A stretch of DNA of 64,000 nt, taken from Marinomonas profundimaris. GTDB taxonomy: Bacteria > Pseudomonadota > Gammaproteobacteria > Pseudomonadales > Marinomonadaceae. The translations under genes and the position numbers were made by a program. The notes beneath the pieces are model-generated. The model saw only the letters and a program-made list of their open reading frames with translations, was not told the origin of the DNA and did no database searches. How positions within the stretch are numbered: position 1 is the first letter of the stretch; every line of letters starts with the position of its first letter. Below are positions 54,724-63,786 of this stretch, in pieces. The stretch is taken from positions 1-64,000 of the forward strand of contig NZ_AYOZ01000023.1 of the NCBI RefSeq assembly GCF_000508165.1, given 5' to 3'.

Positions 54724-55233
54724 ATGCGTTTATTCGTTCCTTTCATTGTCGTTGTTGCTAGCCTTATTTCCAGTGCGTCTTTTGCCTTAGAGCAACCCAA
54801 AGGCCGAGTCATATTAACCGTGACAGGAGCGATCAATGCGACAAACTTGGAACAAAGCGCCGTGTTTGACCAGGCCATGTTGCAAGTGTTACCAACGCAT
54901 TCAATTACGACACGCAACCCATGGACAAAAGGTCTGCATATGTATCAAGGCTTTTCCGCGGTGGATTTGCTGACCAAATTGGGCAATAAAGGCACATTGT
55001 TGAAAGTCACAGCGCTGAATCAATACATGACGGAAATTCCGCTGAGTGACTTTGTTGTCAATGGTGCCATTTTTGCCACACATCAAGACGGAAAGCCTAT
55101 GAGTGTTAGGAAGCTTGGTCCTATTATGGTGATTTACCCGTTCGACCAGCGGGACGATCTCAAATCTGAAGTCTTTTATGGGCGCTCAATCTGGCAGGTT
55201 GACCGCATTGAATCAATTGTTTTAACGGAGTAA
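54724..55233 (+). CDS. Periplasmic molybdopterin-domain-like protein
   Basis: About 169 residues with a signal peptide (MRLFVPFIVVVASLISSASFA). The mature part (VILTVTGAIN, then LHMYQGFSAVDLLTKLG and KLGPIMVIYPFD near the end) follows the pattern of small proteins annotated as oxidoreductase molybdopterin-binding-like; the Cys that ligates molybdenum in sulfite oxidases is absent, so a catalytic role is unlikely. AAGG precedes ATG 54724, preferred over 54688. It lies 4 nt before the kinase-like gene and may be the ligand-binding partner of its sensor domain. Confidence 0.75.
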   Translation: MRLFVPFIVVVASLISSASFALEQPKGRVILTVTGAINATNLEQSAVFDQAMLQVLPTHSITTRNPWTKGLHMYQGFSAVDLLTKLGNKGTLLKVTALNQYMTEIPLSDFVVNGAIFATHQDGKPMSVRKLGPIMVIYPFDQRDDLKSEVFYGRSIWQVDRIESIVLTE

Positions 55234-55237
55234 AACA

Positions 55238-57058
55238 ATGCGTTTTTTTAAGGAAAGCGACTGGCAATCTACTTTTAGACAATCTGTTTGGTACAGCTTT
55301 ATTGGCTTTATGATCGCCATTGCAATTGCCGTATTTGGTATCATTACCTACACCAGTGACAGCTCACAAAACAACAGCCGACGTATATTTGAAAGCTCTC
55401 TGTGGAATGCGCTACAGCTGCAAGTCCAATCTTATCGTTTTCTCAATTATCTGATTGAACTGGATGAGGCAGACTACCCACTGAATGGCCATGCGTTCTT
55501 TGAGTATGACTTACTCATGAGTCGGGTGGATTTACTCAGAGAAGGCCAAGTCGGAACGCTCATCCGCACCTTTGAAAATGGCCGCTCAACCAGGCTGCTC
55601 AACATAATTAATGGCGAACTGGAGTTACTGAGCTTCAATTTATCGAAAATGGAAAGCGGCGACGCCTCTTATCAATCCAACTTGATTGAACGCATTCGAC
55701 GCATCGAAGGCCAAATCAACGAATTTGTCACGCTCGTCAACACCGGCAGCAATCAATACATCACCAGCGAACACCACGTACTTCAAAAGAATTTAAATTA
55801 CATTCAGCTTTTATCCATGGCATTGCTCGTATGTTTGCTGCTGTTTGGCTTTTTTTCCATCCGAGGTTTGTCTGAACTAAGGCGCGCCTTTAAGCACAAC
55901 AAAAAACTCACACTCGGCATACAAACCGTCCATGAAGACAAGGCCAATATGCTGGCGTTCATCAACCAAGAAATACGCTTTCCAGTGAATGCGATTCTCG
56001 GCGTGGCGAAAACGCTCAACCGCTCCACATCCAAAAACTTCACCGAAGCGTCCGCGAAACACATTGAAGAATCAGGGCTGCAGTTGCTTCAAACCATCGA
56101 AATGCTGTCTGATCTTGCGCTCATTGACGCAAAACAACTCACGCTGACGCCCACCACCGAACATTTGCCCAGCCACATAGAAGCCTGCCTTGCTCTATTT
56201 GAACCACAAATGACGCGAAAAGGCTTACAAAGTGTGGTCTACATAGACCCAAACTTGCCAGAATTTGTGTGTTTGGATTTTTCCCGTACCAAAGAAATCA
56301 TTTCTGCCTTACTGCAAAATGCCATTTCCCACACCCCTTCTGGCAGCATCAGCTTACAGATCCGTCACTCGGCATTAAGCGCCTCTCAAACCGCGCTACC
56401 AGCCGGAGTAAAAGAAGCCAGCGTATTGCAAATTGCCCTTCGTGATACTGGCCTTGGTATGCCAAGCGAGTTACAACAAAACCTCAGAATCAACCCTGCG
56501 TTGCCCATGCAACAAGAAGGTCCGCTGCCGAGCAAAGTTGGCTTAAGTTTGGCGCTCTGCCATAAATTGGTGTATCTGATGAAGGGAGAAATGCATTTTT
56601 CCAGCGCGCCGCAGAAAGGCTGTGAATTCTGGATTGATATTCCATTTTATATCGAAAATACGAGTCCCATACCTCAACACACCGCCTTTCGTTGTCCGGA
56701 CAAAACCGTAGCGCTGTTGATAGAAACGGACGCTCATCTCGCGAAGATCATCACGTTGCAATTGGCGACCTTTAATATCGAGGTCACTGTTTCAAAAGAT
56801 GGTAGTTTCCAAGAGCACAAAGAATTCAACCTCGTTATCATTGGTAATACGCCAAAATATGAGCGCGAATCTCACGACGCTATTCAGCAACGAAAAGCCA
56901 AGGCTTGTCCGATATTCAGCTACCTTCCGGACGCCATAAACTACCCAGACTATGCCATTACTGCACTGCACTTTCCGTTGACGCAGAATCAACTAGAGTC
57001 ATTGATTGCGCCTTTATTTCCTCAGTCAGCGACGTCGACAGAGGAGACTCTGTCATGA
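55238..57058 (+). CDS. Histidine-kinase-like protein lacking the phospho-accepting His
   Basis: A 606-residue membrane protein: membrane segment (~18-40), periplasmic helical region (~45-190), second membrane segment (~190-210), dimerisation region, ATPase domain and a C-terminal receiver-like domain (~490-600). The H-box reads INQEIRFPVNAILG with Gln244 in place of His. The ATPase N-box (LLQNAISHTPSG) and DTGLGM are kept, but the G2 box is GLSL. The receiver-like part has IIGNTP where the acceptor Asp should be. It therefore cannot run a normal phosphorelay by itself. ACGGAG precedes the start; an HPt gene overlaps its stop by 4 nt. Confidence 0.85.
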   Translation: MRFFKESDWQSTFRQSVWYSFIGFMIAIAIAVFGIITYTSDSSQNNSRRIFESSLWNALQLQVQSYRFLNYLIELDEADYPLNGHAFFEYDLLMSRVDLLREGQVGTLIRTFENGRSTRLLNIINGELELLSFNLSKMESGDASYQSNLIERIRRIEGQINEFVTLVNTGSNQYITSEHHVLQKNLNYIQLLSMALLVCLLLFGFFSIRGLSELRRAFKHNKKLTLGIQTVHEDKANMLAFINQEIRFPVNAILGVAKTLNRSTSKNFTEASAKHIEESGLQLLQTIEMLSDLALIDAKQLTLTPTTEHLPSHIEACLALFEPQMTRKGLQSVVYIDPNLPEFVCLDFSRTKEIISALLQNAISHTPSGSISLQIRHSALSASQTALPAGVKEASVLQIALRDTGLGMPSELQQNLRINPALPMQQEGPLPSKVGLSLALCHKLVYLMKGEMHFSSAPQKGCEFWIDIPFYIENTSPIPQHTAFRCPDKTVALLIETDAHLAKIITLQLATFNIEVTVSKDGSFQEHKEFNLVIIGNTPKYERESHDAIQQRKAKACPIFSYLPDAINYPDYAITALHFPLTQNQLESLIAPLFPQSATSTEETLS

Positions 57059-57396
57059 TTAATCGCGCACAACTCGACAGCCTCACCCAATTCCTTGGGA
57101 AAGACGACATTAATCAAATACGTTTGCAATACACGCAAGACAGCTGCCTAAAAGTATCGTTGCTGTTGAGCGCGTGGCGGGAAAGGGACTATCAAGAACT
57201 GCAACGCTTAAGTCACTCGCTCAAGTCGTCCAGTTTGAATATGGCAATGCAGATGTTTGCGAAACAATGTCAGCAGATCGAAAAACTCGCGCCTCTGCAT
57301 GATGATCAAGGGCTTCAAGCCATCATAGACACACTGCCAGCCCTTCACCAAGTATCACTGAAAGAGCTGGCGGCGTATTTTGCATCGTCAGATTAG
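57055..57396 (+). CDS. Histidine phosphotransfer (HPt) protein
   Basis: A 113-residue all-helical protein. RLSHSLKSSSLNM with His54 is the HPt phosphorylation site and is intact. The start overlaps the stop of the kinase-like gene (ATGA), giving translational coupling. As that neighbour lacks both His and Asp phospho-sites, the phosphate must come from another kinase, or the HPt acts by binding. It converges on msrC with a 4-nt overlap of stops. Confidence 0.85.
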   Translation: MINRAQLDSLTQFLGKDDINQIRLQYTQDSCLKVSLLLSAWRERDYQELQRLSHSLKSSSLNMAMQMFAKQCQQIEKLAPLHDDQGLQAIIDTLPALHQVSLKELAAYFASSD

Positions 57397-57893
57397 ATCG
57401 ACCAAGTCATGTCAGTGGCGTCAATAAACGTCGCCACGAATGCCGAAATACCTGCTTGGTCAACGTCAGAAAAACGACCCGTTTTGGGACTGTCCATATC
57501 GAACACCGCCACCAGCTTGCCGTCGACAACAACCGGAAGAACCAACTCAGCGGCCGATGCGGCATCGCACGCAATGTGACCGTCAAAGGCATGAACGTCA
57601 TCGATACGTTGAACCTGTCGCGTCTGAGCGGCCTTGCCGCACACACCACGACCGAACGGGATCCGCGTACACGCTACTTTGCCGACATACGGTCCGAGCA
57701 CCAATTCTTCGCCCCGCGCAAAGTAGAAACCAGACCAATTCAGCTCGCCCACCGTTTGCATGACAAACGCCGAGAACTGAGCCGCGTTGCAGATAAAATC
57801 TCGCTCTCCGCTTAATAACGCCGCCAGCTGAGTATTAAGATCTTGATACGTGCTTTCAAGGGAAGCATGTGAACCAACGTCTATCGTAAACAT
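57393..57893 (-). CDS. msrC: Free methionine-(R)-sulfoxide reductase (GAF-type fRMsr)
   Basis: A GAF-domain enzyme of about 166 residues. The three conserved Cys are in VACTRIPFGRGVCGKAA and HIACDAAS, and WSGFYFARGEELVLGPYVGK matches the family; it reduces free Met-R-sulfoxide with thioredoxin. An upstream TTG start (57917) is possible, but ATG 57893 gives the standard length. It stands alone between the kinase-like cluster and phoU. Confidence 0.9.
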   Translation of the reverse strand: MFTIDVGSHASLESTYQDLNTQLAALLSGERDFICNAAQFSAFVMQTVGELNWSGFYFARGEELVLGPYVGKVACTRIPFGRGVCGKAAQTRQVQRIDDVHAFDGHIACDAASAAELVLPVVVDGKLVAVFDMDSPKTGRFSDVDQAGISAFVATFIDATDMTWSI

Positions 57894-58105
57894 CGTGTTT
57901 TGCACCAGATAAAACAAAAAAACGATGATAACAAAGTCTGTATCAGAGCCAACCCAAAAACGCTTTCTACTATGAAAAATTCACCTGAAAACAAATATTA
58001 CTGGCACAAAAAAGCCACCGACCTTTTGACTCACGACTAACGTGTGACAAAAAATCGATGGCAGATAGATCCGTCGTTAAGCGCATCATTCCGCTCGTGA
58101 AGGAA

Positions 58106-58819
58106 CTATTTTTCGCCTAGTTCATTCGCAAGGTCGTTGATGTGCATATGACGAACATCGACGCCTTTGACCATGAAGATCAAATGCTGACAAATATAAC
58201 GCGAGTGATCCCCAATGCGTTCTAGCGCGCGAAGCACCCAAATCACATTGATTACACGCGAAATACTGCGTGGATCTTCCATCATGTAGGTCACCAAAGA
58301 ACGCATCGCTGTGTTGTATTCTTGAGCAATTGCACGATCTTGCTTAGCCACTTTAACGGCGGCAGCAATATCCAAACGCGCGTATGCGTCTAGTGTGTCA
58401 TGAATCATGCGTGACACCATTTGGCCAATGCGGTTGATCTCAACATAGCCGCGTGGCGACTCGCCTTCGTCGATCAAGTTTAGGGTAAGATTGGCGATTT
58501 TCTTCGCTTCATCACCGATACGTTCTAGCTCACCCACCGCTTTACTGATGGACAAGATCATGCGTAAATCCGTGGCAGCTGGCTGACGCTTAGCCAAAAT
58601 ACGCGTGCATTCTTCGTCAATCAAACCATCTAGTTGGTTGACCGTCGCTTCTTTGTCTTTCACGTCTTCTGCCAGAGAACCGTTGCTGTCCAGTAACGAT
58701 TGAACCGCGTCCTGTACCTGAGTTTCAACAACACCACCCATGGTTAAAAAGTGCTGACGTAGTCTTTCTAGCTCGTTATTAAACTGCTGAGAAATATGAT
58801 CCGTTGTTAACTCTTTCAT
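58106..58819 (-). CDS. phoU: Phosphate signalling protein PhoU
   Basis: A 237-residue all-helical protein made of two PhoU repeats (LERLRQHFLTMGGVVETQVQDAV; GYVEINRIGQMVSRMIHDTLDAYARLD), with the metal-binding acidic motifs ERIGDEAKKIAN and ERIGDHSRYICQ. It links the Pst transporter to PhoR and represses the Pho regulon when phosphate is plentiful. GGAGG precedes the ATG. It is the last gene of pstSCAB-phoU. Confidence 0.95.
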   Translation of the reverse strand: MKELTTDHISQQFNNELERLRQHFLTMGGVVETQVQDAVQSLLDSNGSLAEDVKDKEATVNQLDGLIDEECTRILAKRQPAATDLRMILSISKAVGELERIGDEAKKIANLTLNLIDEGESPRGYVEINRIGQMVSRMIHDTLDAYARLDIAAAVKVAKQDRAIAQEYNTAMRSLVTYMMEDPRSISRVINVIWVLRALERIGDHSRYICQHLIFMVKGVDVRHMHINDLANELGEK

Positions 58820-58833
58820 AATGCGTCCTCCGC

Positions 58834-59664
58834 CTAGCCGTAGCGGCCCGTGATGTAGTCTTCTGTTTGTTGCTTGCTTGGATTCGTGAACAACGAGTTG
58901 GTATCACCAAACTCGACCAAATCCCCCATGTACATAAACGCGGTGTAATCAGAAACACGCGCCGCTTGCTGCATATTGTGCGTCACAATGGCGATGGTGA
59001 ACTCATTCTTTAGCTCATGGATCAGCTCTTCAATCTTCAACGTTGAAATAGGATCCAAGGCCGACGCAGGCTCATCCAACAAAAGCACTTCGGGTTTTAC
59101 CGCGACGGTACGCGCAATCACCAAACGCTGCTGCTGACCGCCAGACATGCCAAGCGCACTTTCGTGCAGACGGTCTTTTACTTCGTCCCATAGCGCAGCA
59201 GAACGCAGCGCCCACTCAACGGTTTCGTCTAAAAGGCGCTTTTTATTAATGCCTTGAATACGCAAACCGTACGCGACGTTTTCATAAATACTTTTAGGGA
59301 ATGGGTTTGGCTTCTGGAATACCATACCAACACGACGACGCAACTCGGCGACGTCGGTGCCTTTGGCGTAGATATTTTCATCACGTAGGTTTATTTCCCC
59401 CGTAATACGACAGCCATCCACCAAATCGTTCATGCGGTTAAAACAACGTAATAGCGTCGATTTACCACAACCAGAAGGCCCGATAAACGCCGTCACCTTT
59501 TTCTCTGGAATGACCATGTTAACGCCTTTCAGCGCTTCTTTGTCACCGTAATAAAGGTGCAAGTCGTTGACAGAAAGGCAAACTTTTTCGTCTTCAATGC
59601 GCAAAGCCTGTTGGCTGCGCTGCATTGCTGAAATATCAATAGAGTGTGTTTTTGCGTCGCTCAT
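58834..59664 (-). CDS. pstB: Phosphate ABC transporter ATPase PstB
   Basis: A 276-residue ATPase. Walker A is GPSGCGKST, the signature is [15 protein letters not shown], Walker B is [15 protein letters not shown] and the switch His is in [29 protein letters not shown] N-terminal pattern and [17 protein letters not shown] are PstB-specific. It follows pstA by 20 nt. Confidence 0.95.
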   Translation of the reverse strand: MSDAKTHSIDISAMQRSQQALRIEDEKVCLSVNDLHLYYGDKEALKGVNMVIPEKKVTAFIGPSGCGKSTLLRCFNRMNDLVDGCRITGEINLRDENIYAKGTDVAELRRRVGMVFQKPNPFPKSIYENVAYGLRIQGINKKRLLDETVEWALRSAALWDEVKDRLHESALGMSGGQQQRLVIARTVAVKPEVLLLDEPASALDPISTLKIEELIHELKNEFTIAIVTHNMQQAARVSDYTAFMYMGDLVEFGDTNSLFTNPSKQQTEDYITGRYG

Positions 59665-59684
59665 AATAATCTCTTCTTAGCCGC

Positions 59685-61397
59685 TTACATTTCCAGCGAT
59701 TTGTATTTTTCACGTAGGTGGTTTCGGATCGTTACTGCTGATAAGTTTAACAAAGCAATAACCAACACAAGTAAAAAGGCTGTTGCATAGACCAATGGTC
59801 TTGCGGCTTCTACATTTGGACTTTGGAAGCCCACATCATAAATATGGAAACCTAAGTGCATGAACTTCTGATCCAAATGGATGAACGGGTAATTCCCATC
59901 CAACGGCAAGGATGGCGCAAGTTTCACTACACCAACCAACATCAATGGCGCCACTTCACCGGCCGCACGAGCGACAGCAAGAATCACCCCCGTCATGATC
60001 GCAGGGCTCGCCATCGGCAAGACCACACGCCATAAGGTTTCGGCTTTCGTTGCACCCAACGCCAAGCTGCCTTCTCGCACATTGCGAGGAATACGAGACA
60101 AGCCCTCTTCCGTCGCCACAATTACCACAGGCACCGTTAATAGCGCCAATGTGATAGACGCCCACATCAAACCACCCGTACCGAATGTCGGCGATGGTAA
60201 GGCTTCCGGGAAGAACGCTTGGTCAATGCCAGACCCTAGGAAGTAAATAAAGAACCCTAAGCCAAACACACCGTAAACGATAGAAGGAACACCCGCTAAG
60301 TTATTGACGGCAATACGAATAATACGAGTCACCCAACCTTGTGACGCGTATTCACGTAAGTAAACCGCCGCTACCACACCAAATGGGGTAACCAAAACCG
60401 TCATCAGCAATACCATCATCACCGTACCGAAAATAGCCGGAAACACGCCACCTTCTGTATTGGCTTCACGCGGCTCGTCTGACAAGAATTCCCACAACTT
60501 GGTGAAGTAAAAACTCATTTTTTGGCCAACGTTCATCGCATTAGCGCGGTAAGCATGAACAATTTTCGCCACTGGCATTTCGTGTTCAGAGCCGTCCATC
60601 ACTTGCACAACAAACGTATCACGATTAAACGCCTGATAAAGATCAATCAAGCTTTGCTGAAGACCTTTGTATTCTTCATCGTATTGACTACGCTCTACAG
60701 CAAGATCGGCTTCTGCTGCTGGCGTTAACTTGTCTTCTAGCTCAAGACGACGTTGCTTAAGACGAATGCGCTCAAGGGCGTAGTTGATCTTGCCAATGTC
60801 GCCTTTCTCAATGTCATGGATTTGGTCGTAAATCCCTGCCGCACGCTCAATGCTTGCTTCAAAAACCGCCCATGTCGCCAACGCAGAATCTGTTGGCGTA
60901 AGATCCGTCGTTTGAGACGTGATCTGACCATCTTCTTTCACTGCTTTGAGGTAACCGTATAAATTACCCCACTCACGACGTTCCGCCGTGAACAGCATGT
61001 CCGGACGCTGAGTGTTCGTGATGTATTCGTCGATCACCCAACGGAAATCGGAACCGTACACATCACGGTTACCGGTTTTCATTAAGGTACGTTGCATCAG
61101 CTGATGATTGTCTGGAATGTCGATGCCCGCTTCGCGCAACTGCGCTGCTGGCACTTCCAAACTTTCTACGCGCTCGGCGACGATGTTGTATTCCGACTCA
61201 CCCGGCAAAGCGTAATGTGACTCCACCACGTCTGCAGGCCAGAAATGACCTAAACCACGTACGGCAATCAGCAATAACAAACCCAGCACCATGATGACGG
61301 AAATCGCCACCGCGCCGGCGTTAAGCCACACCCATGGATCACCTGATTTGACCCACTCGGATACGGACTTTTTCTTCATTTTCATTGGAGTACTCAT
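59685..61397 (-). CDS. pstA: Phosphate ABC transporter permease PstA, long form
   Basis: A 570-residue membrane protein, nearly twice the ~300 residues of E. coli PstA. The first membrane segment (~20-45) is followed by a long periplasmic region (~50-310) with a coiled-coil-like stretch rich in Leu, Arg and Glu (ERIRLKQRRLELEDKL); the canonical permease is C-terminal (PAIFGTVMMVLLMTVLVTPFGVVAAVYLREYA; EAA loop REGSLALGATKAETLWRVVLPMASPAIMTGV). The long form is known from marine gammaproteobacteria. It overlaps pstC by 1 nt. Confidence 0.93.
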   Translation of the reverse strand: MSTPMKMKKKSVSEWVKSGDPWVWLNAGAVAISVIMVLGLLLLIAVRGLGHFWPADVVESHYALPGESEYNIVAERVESLEVPAAQLREAGIDIPDNHQLMQRTLMKTGNRDVYGSDFRWVIDEYITNTQRPDMLFTAERREWGNLYGYLKAVKEDGQITSQTTDLTPTDSALATWAVFEASIERAAGIYDQIHDIEKGDIGKINYALERIRLKQRRLELEDKLTPAAEADLAVERSQYDEEYKGLQQSLIDLYQAFNRDTFVVQVMDGSEHEMPVAKIVHAYRANAMNVGQKMSFYFTKLWEFLSDEPREANTEGGVFPAIFGTVMMVLLMTVLVTPFGVVAAVYLREYASQGWVTRIIRIAVNNLAGVPSIVYGVFGLGFFIYFLGSGIDQAFFPEALPSPTFGTGGLMWASITLALLTVPVVIVATEEGLSRIPRNVREGSLALGATKAETLWRVVLPMASPAIMTGVILAVARAAGEVAPLMLVGVVKLAPSLPLDGNYPFIHLDQKFMHLGFHIYDVGFQSPNVEAARPLVYATAFLLVLVIALLNLSAVTIRNHLREKYKSLEM

Positions 61398-63661
61398 TAT
61401 AGCGACCCGTATTTTTTGCGTAGGTGCTGACGCACGGTTTCGGCGATTGTGTTCACGATAAAGGTGAAGATAAAGAGCACAAATGCCGCTAAGAACAAGA
61501 TACGATAATGTGAACTGCCCACTTCAGATTCCGGCACTTCCACCGCCAAATTGGCAGCCAGAGTCCGCATTCCTTCAAAGATGTTCGCGTCCATAATTGG
61601 CGTATTACCCGTTGCCATCAAGACAATCATGGTTTCGCCCACCGCACGTCCCATACCGATCATGATCGCAGAGAAGATCCCTGGGCTCGCCGTCGGTAAT
61701 ACCACGCGCGTCATGGTTTGCCAGTAAGTGGCACCCAAGGCCAAAGACCCTTGGGTCAAGGCTTTCGGCACACTGAAAATGGCGTCTTCGGTAATCGAGA
61801 AGATGGTTGGAATCACCGCAAAGCCCATCGCAAAACCCACTACCAGCGCGTTTCGTTGGTCGAATGTGATGCCCAAATCGTGCGTTATCCAACCGCGAAT
61901 GTTACCGCCGAAGAAGTTCAACTCGATGATAGGGCTTAGCGCCAAACAGAACCACGCCAAGAAAACGACCACTGGAATCAACACCAATGGCTGCCAGCCA
62001 TCCGGCACTAACCAACGGATTTGCTGAGGCAAACGCGACCATAGATAAGCAAATATGAGAATACCGACTGGCAAGACCACCAAAATACTGAAGGTCGCGG
62101 CAAGGTTTTCTTCTAAGAAAGGCGCGAAAAACAAACCGGCTAAGAAACCCAGAATAACGGTCGGCAAAGCTTCCATTAACTCGATCACAGGTTTGATCTT
62201 ACGGCGCAGCGCTGGCGCCATGAAGTACGCCGTGTAAATCGCACCACAAATTGCCAATGGCACGGCCATCAACATGGCATAGAACGCGGCTTTCAAGGTA
62301 CCAAATGCCAACGGCATTAAGCTGTATTTTGGTTCGAAGTCATTGTTCGCCGCAGAAGACTGCCACGTATAAGTCGGCTCTTGATAGCCTTCATACCAGA
62401 CTTTACCCCACAATGAAGACCAAGAGACTTCTGGGTGTTCATTGTCGACATGGTAGAAGTGCAAACCTTTCGAATCTTCTAGCAACAAACCATTCGCACG
62501 TGGCGCAAAGCTGATTAAACGCGCGGTGTTGTCGCTGAGTTTTTCGTCGATGACTTGGCGAGTCGATGTGGCGTTGTAAATCGCCACCAAACCACGTTCG
62601 TCCAAGGTTGCAAAGCCTTTACGACGTTGCTCCATGGCCAAATCCACCAAGGCAACCGGTTGTTTTACATCACGGATGAACGTCAGTTTTTCTTCGTTTG
62701 TCGCATCATTACGAACGTTGAACCATTGGCTCACACGGCCAGAAGAATCTGCAACCATGATGGACGACTTGCCCAATAGATACGTCATCGAGACCAATTT
62801 GGCGTCGCCGTTAAACAGTGACATTTCGTCTTTAAGTGCGATGTTATCAAAGTCACGCAGATCAAATTCACTCATTGCACCAGAGCGTGTGGCCACATAA
62901 AGATAGCGCTGATCACCACTCAACAGCATGCTAGCAACATCGGCAACGAACGGTAATGGCTCGCTTTGTTCGCTCAACTCCACTTCTTCGGTGATGAAGT
63001 TAACTTCTTTTGTCACCTTAGTAATGGCGCTGCTGTTGTCACCAATCGCGGCCATTGTCATAGCGTCACTGCCATCACGCAGTGTTAGCTTTTTGATCGC
63101 AAAGTCCGCCACATCAATCGCGTCTTCGCCATAAGGGTATTCAACGACTGGGGTGATTTTACGTTTGCCGTCTGGGTAAGAAATTCGGTAATCGTGTTTG
63201 ACGATTAACGCTTTGCCATCTTCATAACCAAACGCCATCAAATGGCTGGTGTCTGACTCAACGGCAAAGGCGGTGACTTTTTCAGTACGAAGGTTTTTAA
63301 CGGTGTCGATTACGCTGCCATCCGCAACAGAGAAAAATACGATGCTGCCATTACTCGCTACTCGCATACCGACTTCGGCTTGTTCTTCCGTCGTTAAGTA
63401 GAGACTTTCACCTTGATCTTCTGCCGGCATCGAATAGCTGGCCTCAAGATCAATACTAGCGCTCGAAAACAGCGGCGCCACTTCATAAAGTAAATAGAAA
63501 CAGATCAGAAGCACAGCCAAAATAACGCTGCTGCCTCCAATGGCAATGCCCATGCCGGCCATACGGTCCTTCAGGGCGCGAATTTTACGATGACGCTTTA
63601 AAGCTGGCGTATTGAAATCCAGTTCAGGCATCCGATGGTCAGTTGGTTTAGTCATCCGCAT
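61397..63661 (-). CDS. pstC: Phosphate ABC transporter permease PstC, long form
   Basis: A 754-residue membrane protein, over twice the length of E. coli PstC (319). A first membrane segment (~35-60) is followed by a periplasmic domain of about 370 residues with repeats like beta-propeller blades (SNGSIVFFSVADGSVID; GDQRYLYVATRSGAMSEFDLRDF; GFATLDERGLVAIYNATS), then the permease core (MEALPTVILGFLAGLFFAPFLEE; EAA loop ALTQGSLALGATYWQTMTRVVLPTASPGIFSAI). The propeller-like part may interact with PstS or sense phosphate; this is inferred. An alternative ATG lies two codons in. Confidence 0.92.
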   Translation of the reverse strand: MRMTKPTDHRMPELDFNTPALKRHRKIRALKDRMAGMGIAIGGSSVILAVLLICFYLLYEVAPLFSSASIDLEASYSMPAEDQGESLYLTTEEQAEVGMRVASNGSIVFFSVADGSVIDTVKNLRTEKVTAFAVESDTSHLMAFGYEDGKALIVKHDYRISYPDGKRKITPVVEYPYGEDAIDVADFAIKKLTLRDGSDAMTMAAIGDNSSAITKVTKEVNFITEEVELSEQSEPLPFVADVASMLLSGDQRYLYVATRSGAMSEFDLRDFDNIALKDEMSLFNGDAKLVSMTYLLGKSSIMVADSSGRVSQWFNVRNDATNEEKLTFIRDVKQPVALVDLAMEQRRKGFATLDERGLVAIYNATSTRQVIDEKLSDNTARLISFAPRANGLLLEDSKGLHFYHVDNEHPEVSWSSLWGKVWYEGYQEPTYTWQSSAANNDFEPKYSLMPLAFGTLKAAFYAMLMAVPLAICGAIYTAYFMAPALRRKIKPVIELMEALPTVILGFLAGLFFAPFLEENLAATFSILVVLPVGILIFAYLWSRLPQQIRWLVPDGWQPLVLIPVVVFLAWFCLALSPIIELNFFGGNIRGWITHDLGITFDQRNALVVGFAMGFAVIPTIFSITEDAIFSVPKALTQGSLALGATYWQTMTRVVLPTASPGIFSAIMIGMGRAVGETMIVLMATGNTPIMDANIFEGMRTLAANLAVEVPESEVGSSHYRILFLAAFVLFIFTFIVNTIAETVRQHLRKKYGSL

Positions 63662-63722
63662 TCATCTTTGTTGTGTGACATTTTATATATGACAGTAGTG
63701 TGACAGCTAACAGAACAAGAAA

Positions 63723-63750
63723 AGTAGGAGAGCTTCTCAGCCCTCCTACT
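63723..63750 (-). terminator. Hairpin terminator between pstS and pstC
   Basis: On the minus strand AGTAGGAG and CTCCTACT (63750-63743 with 63730-63723) pair around a 12-nt loop and are followed by TTTTC. It lies about 40 nt after the pstS stop and probably lowers pstCAB-phoU relative to pstS. Confidence 0.8.
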
Positions 63751-63786
63751 CTAAACACCTTATTCCTAAGCTCGCTACGGCGTTGC

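Noticed and set aside
57918..58105. Possible terminator between msrC and phoU
   Set aside because: Only imperfect pairing (GACTCACGA with CGTGTGAC) and no suitable T run on either strand, so no terminator is called.
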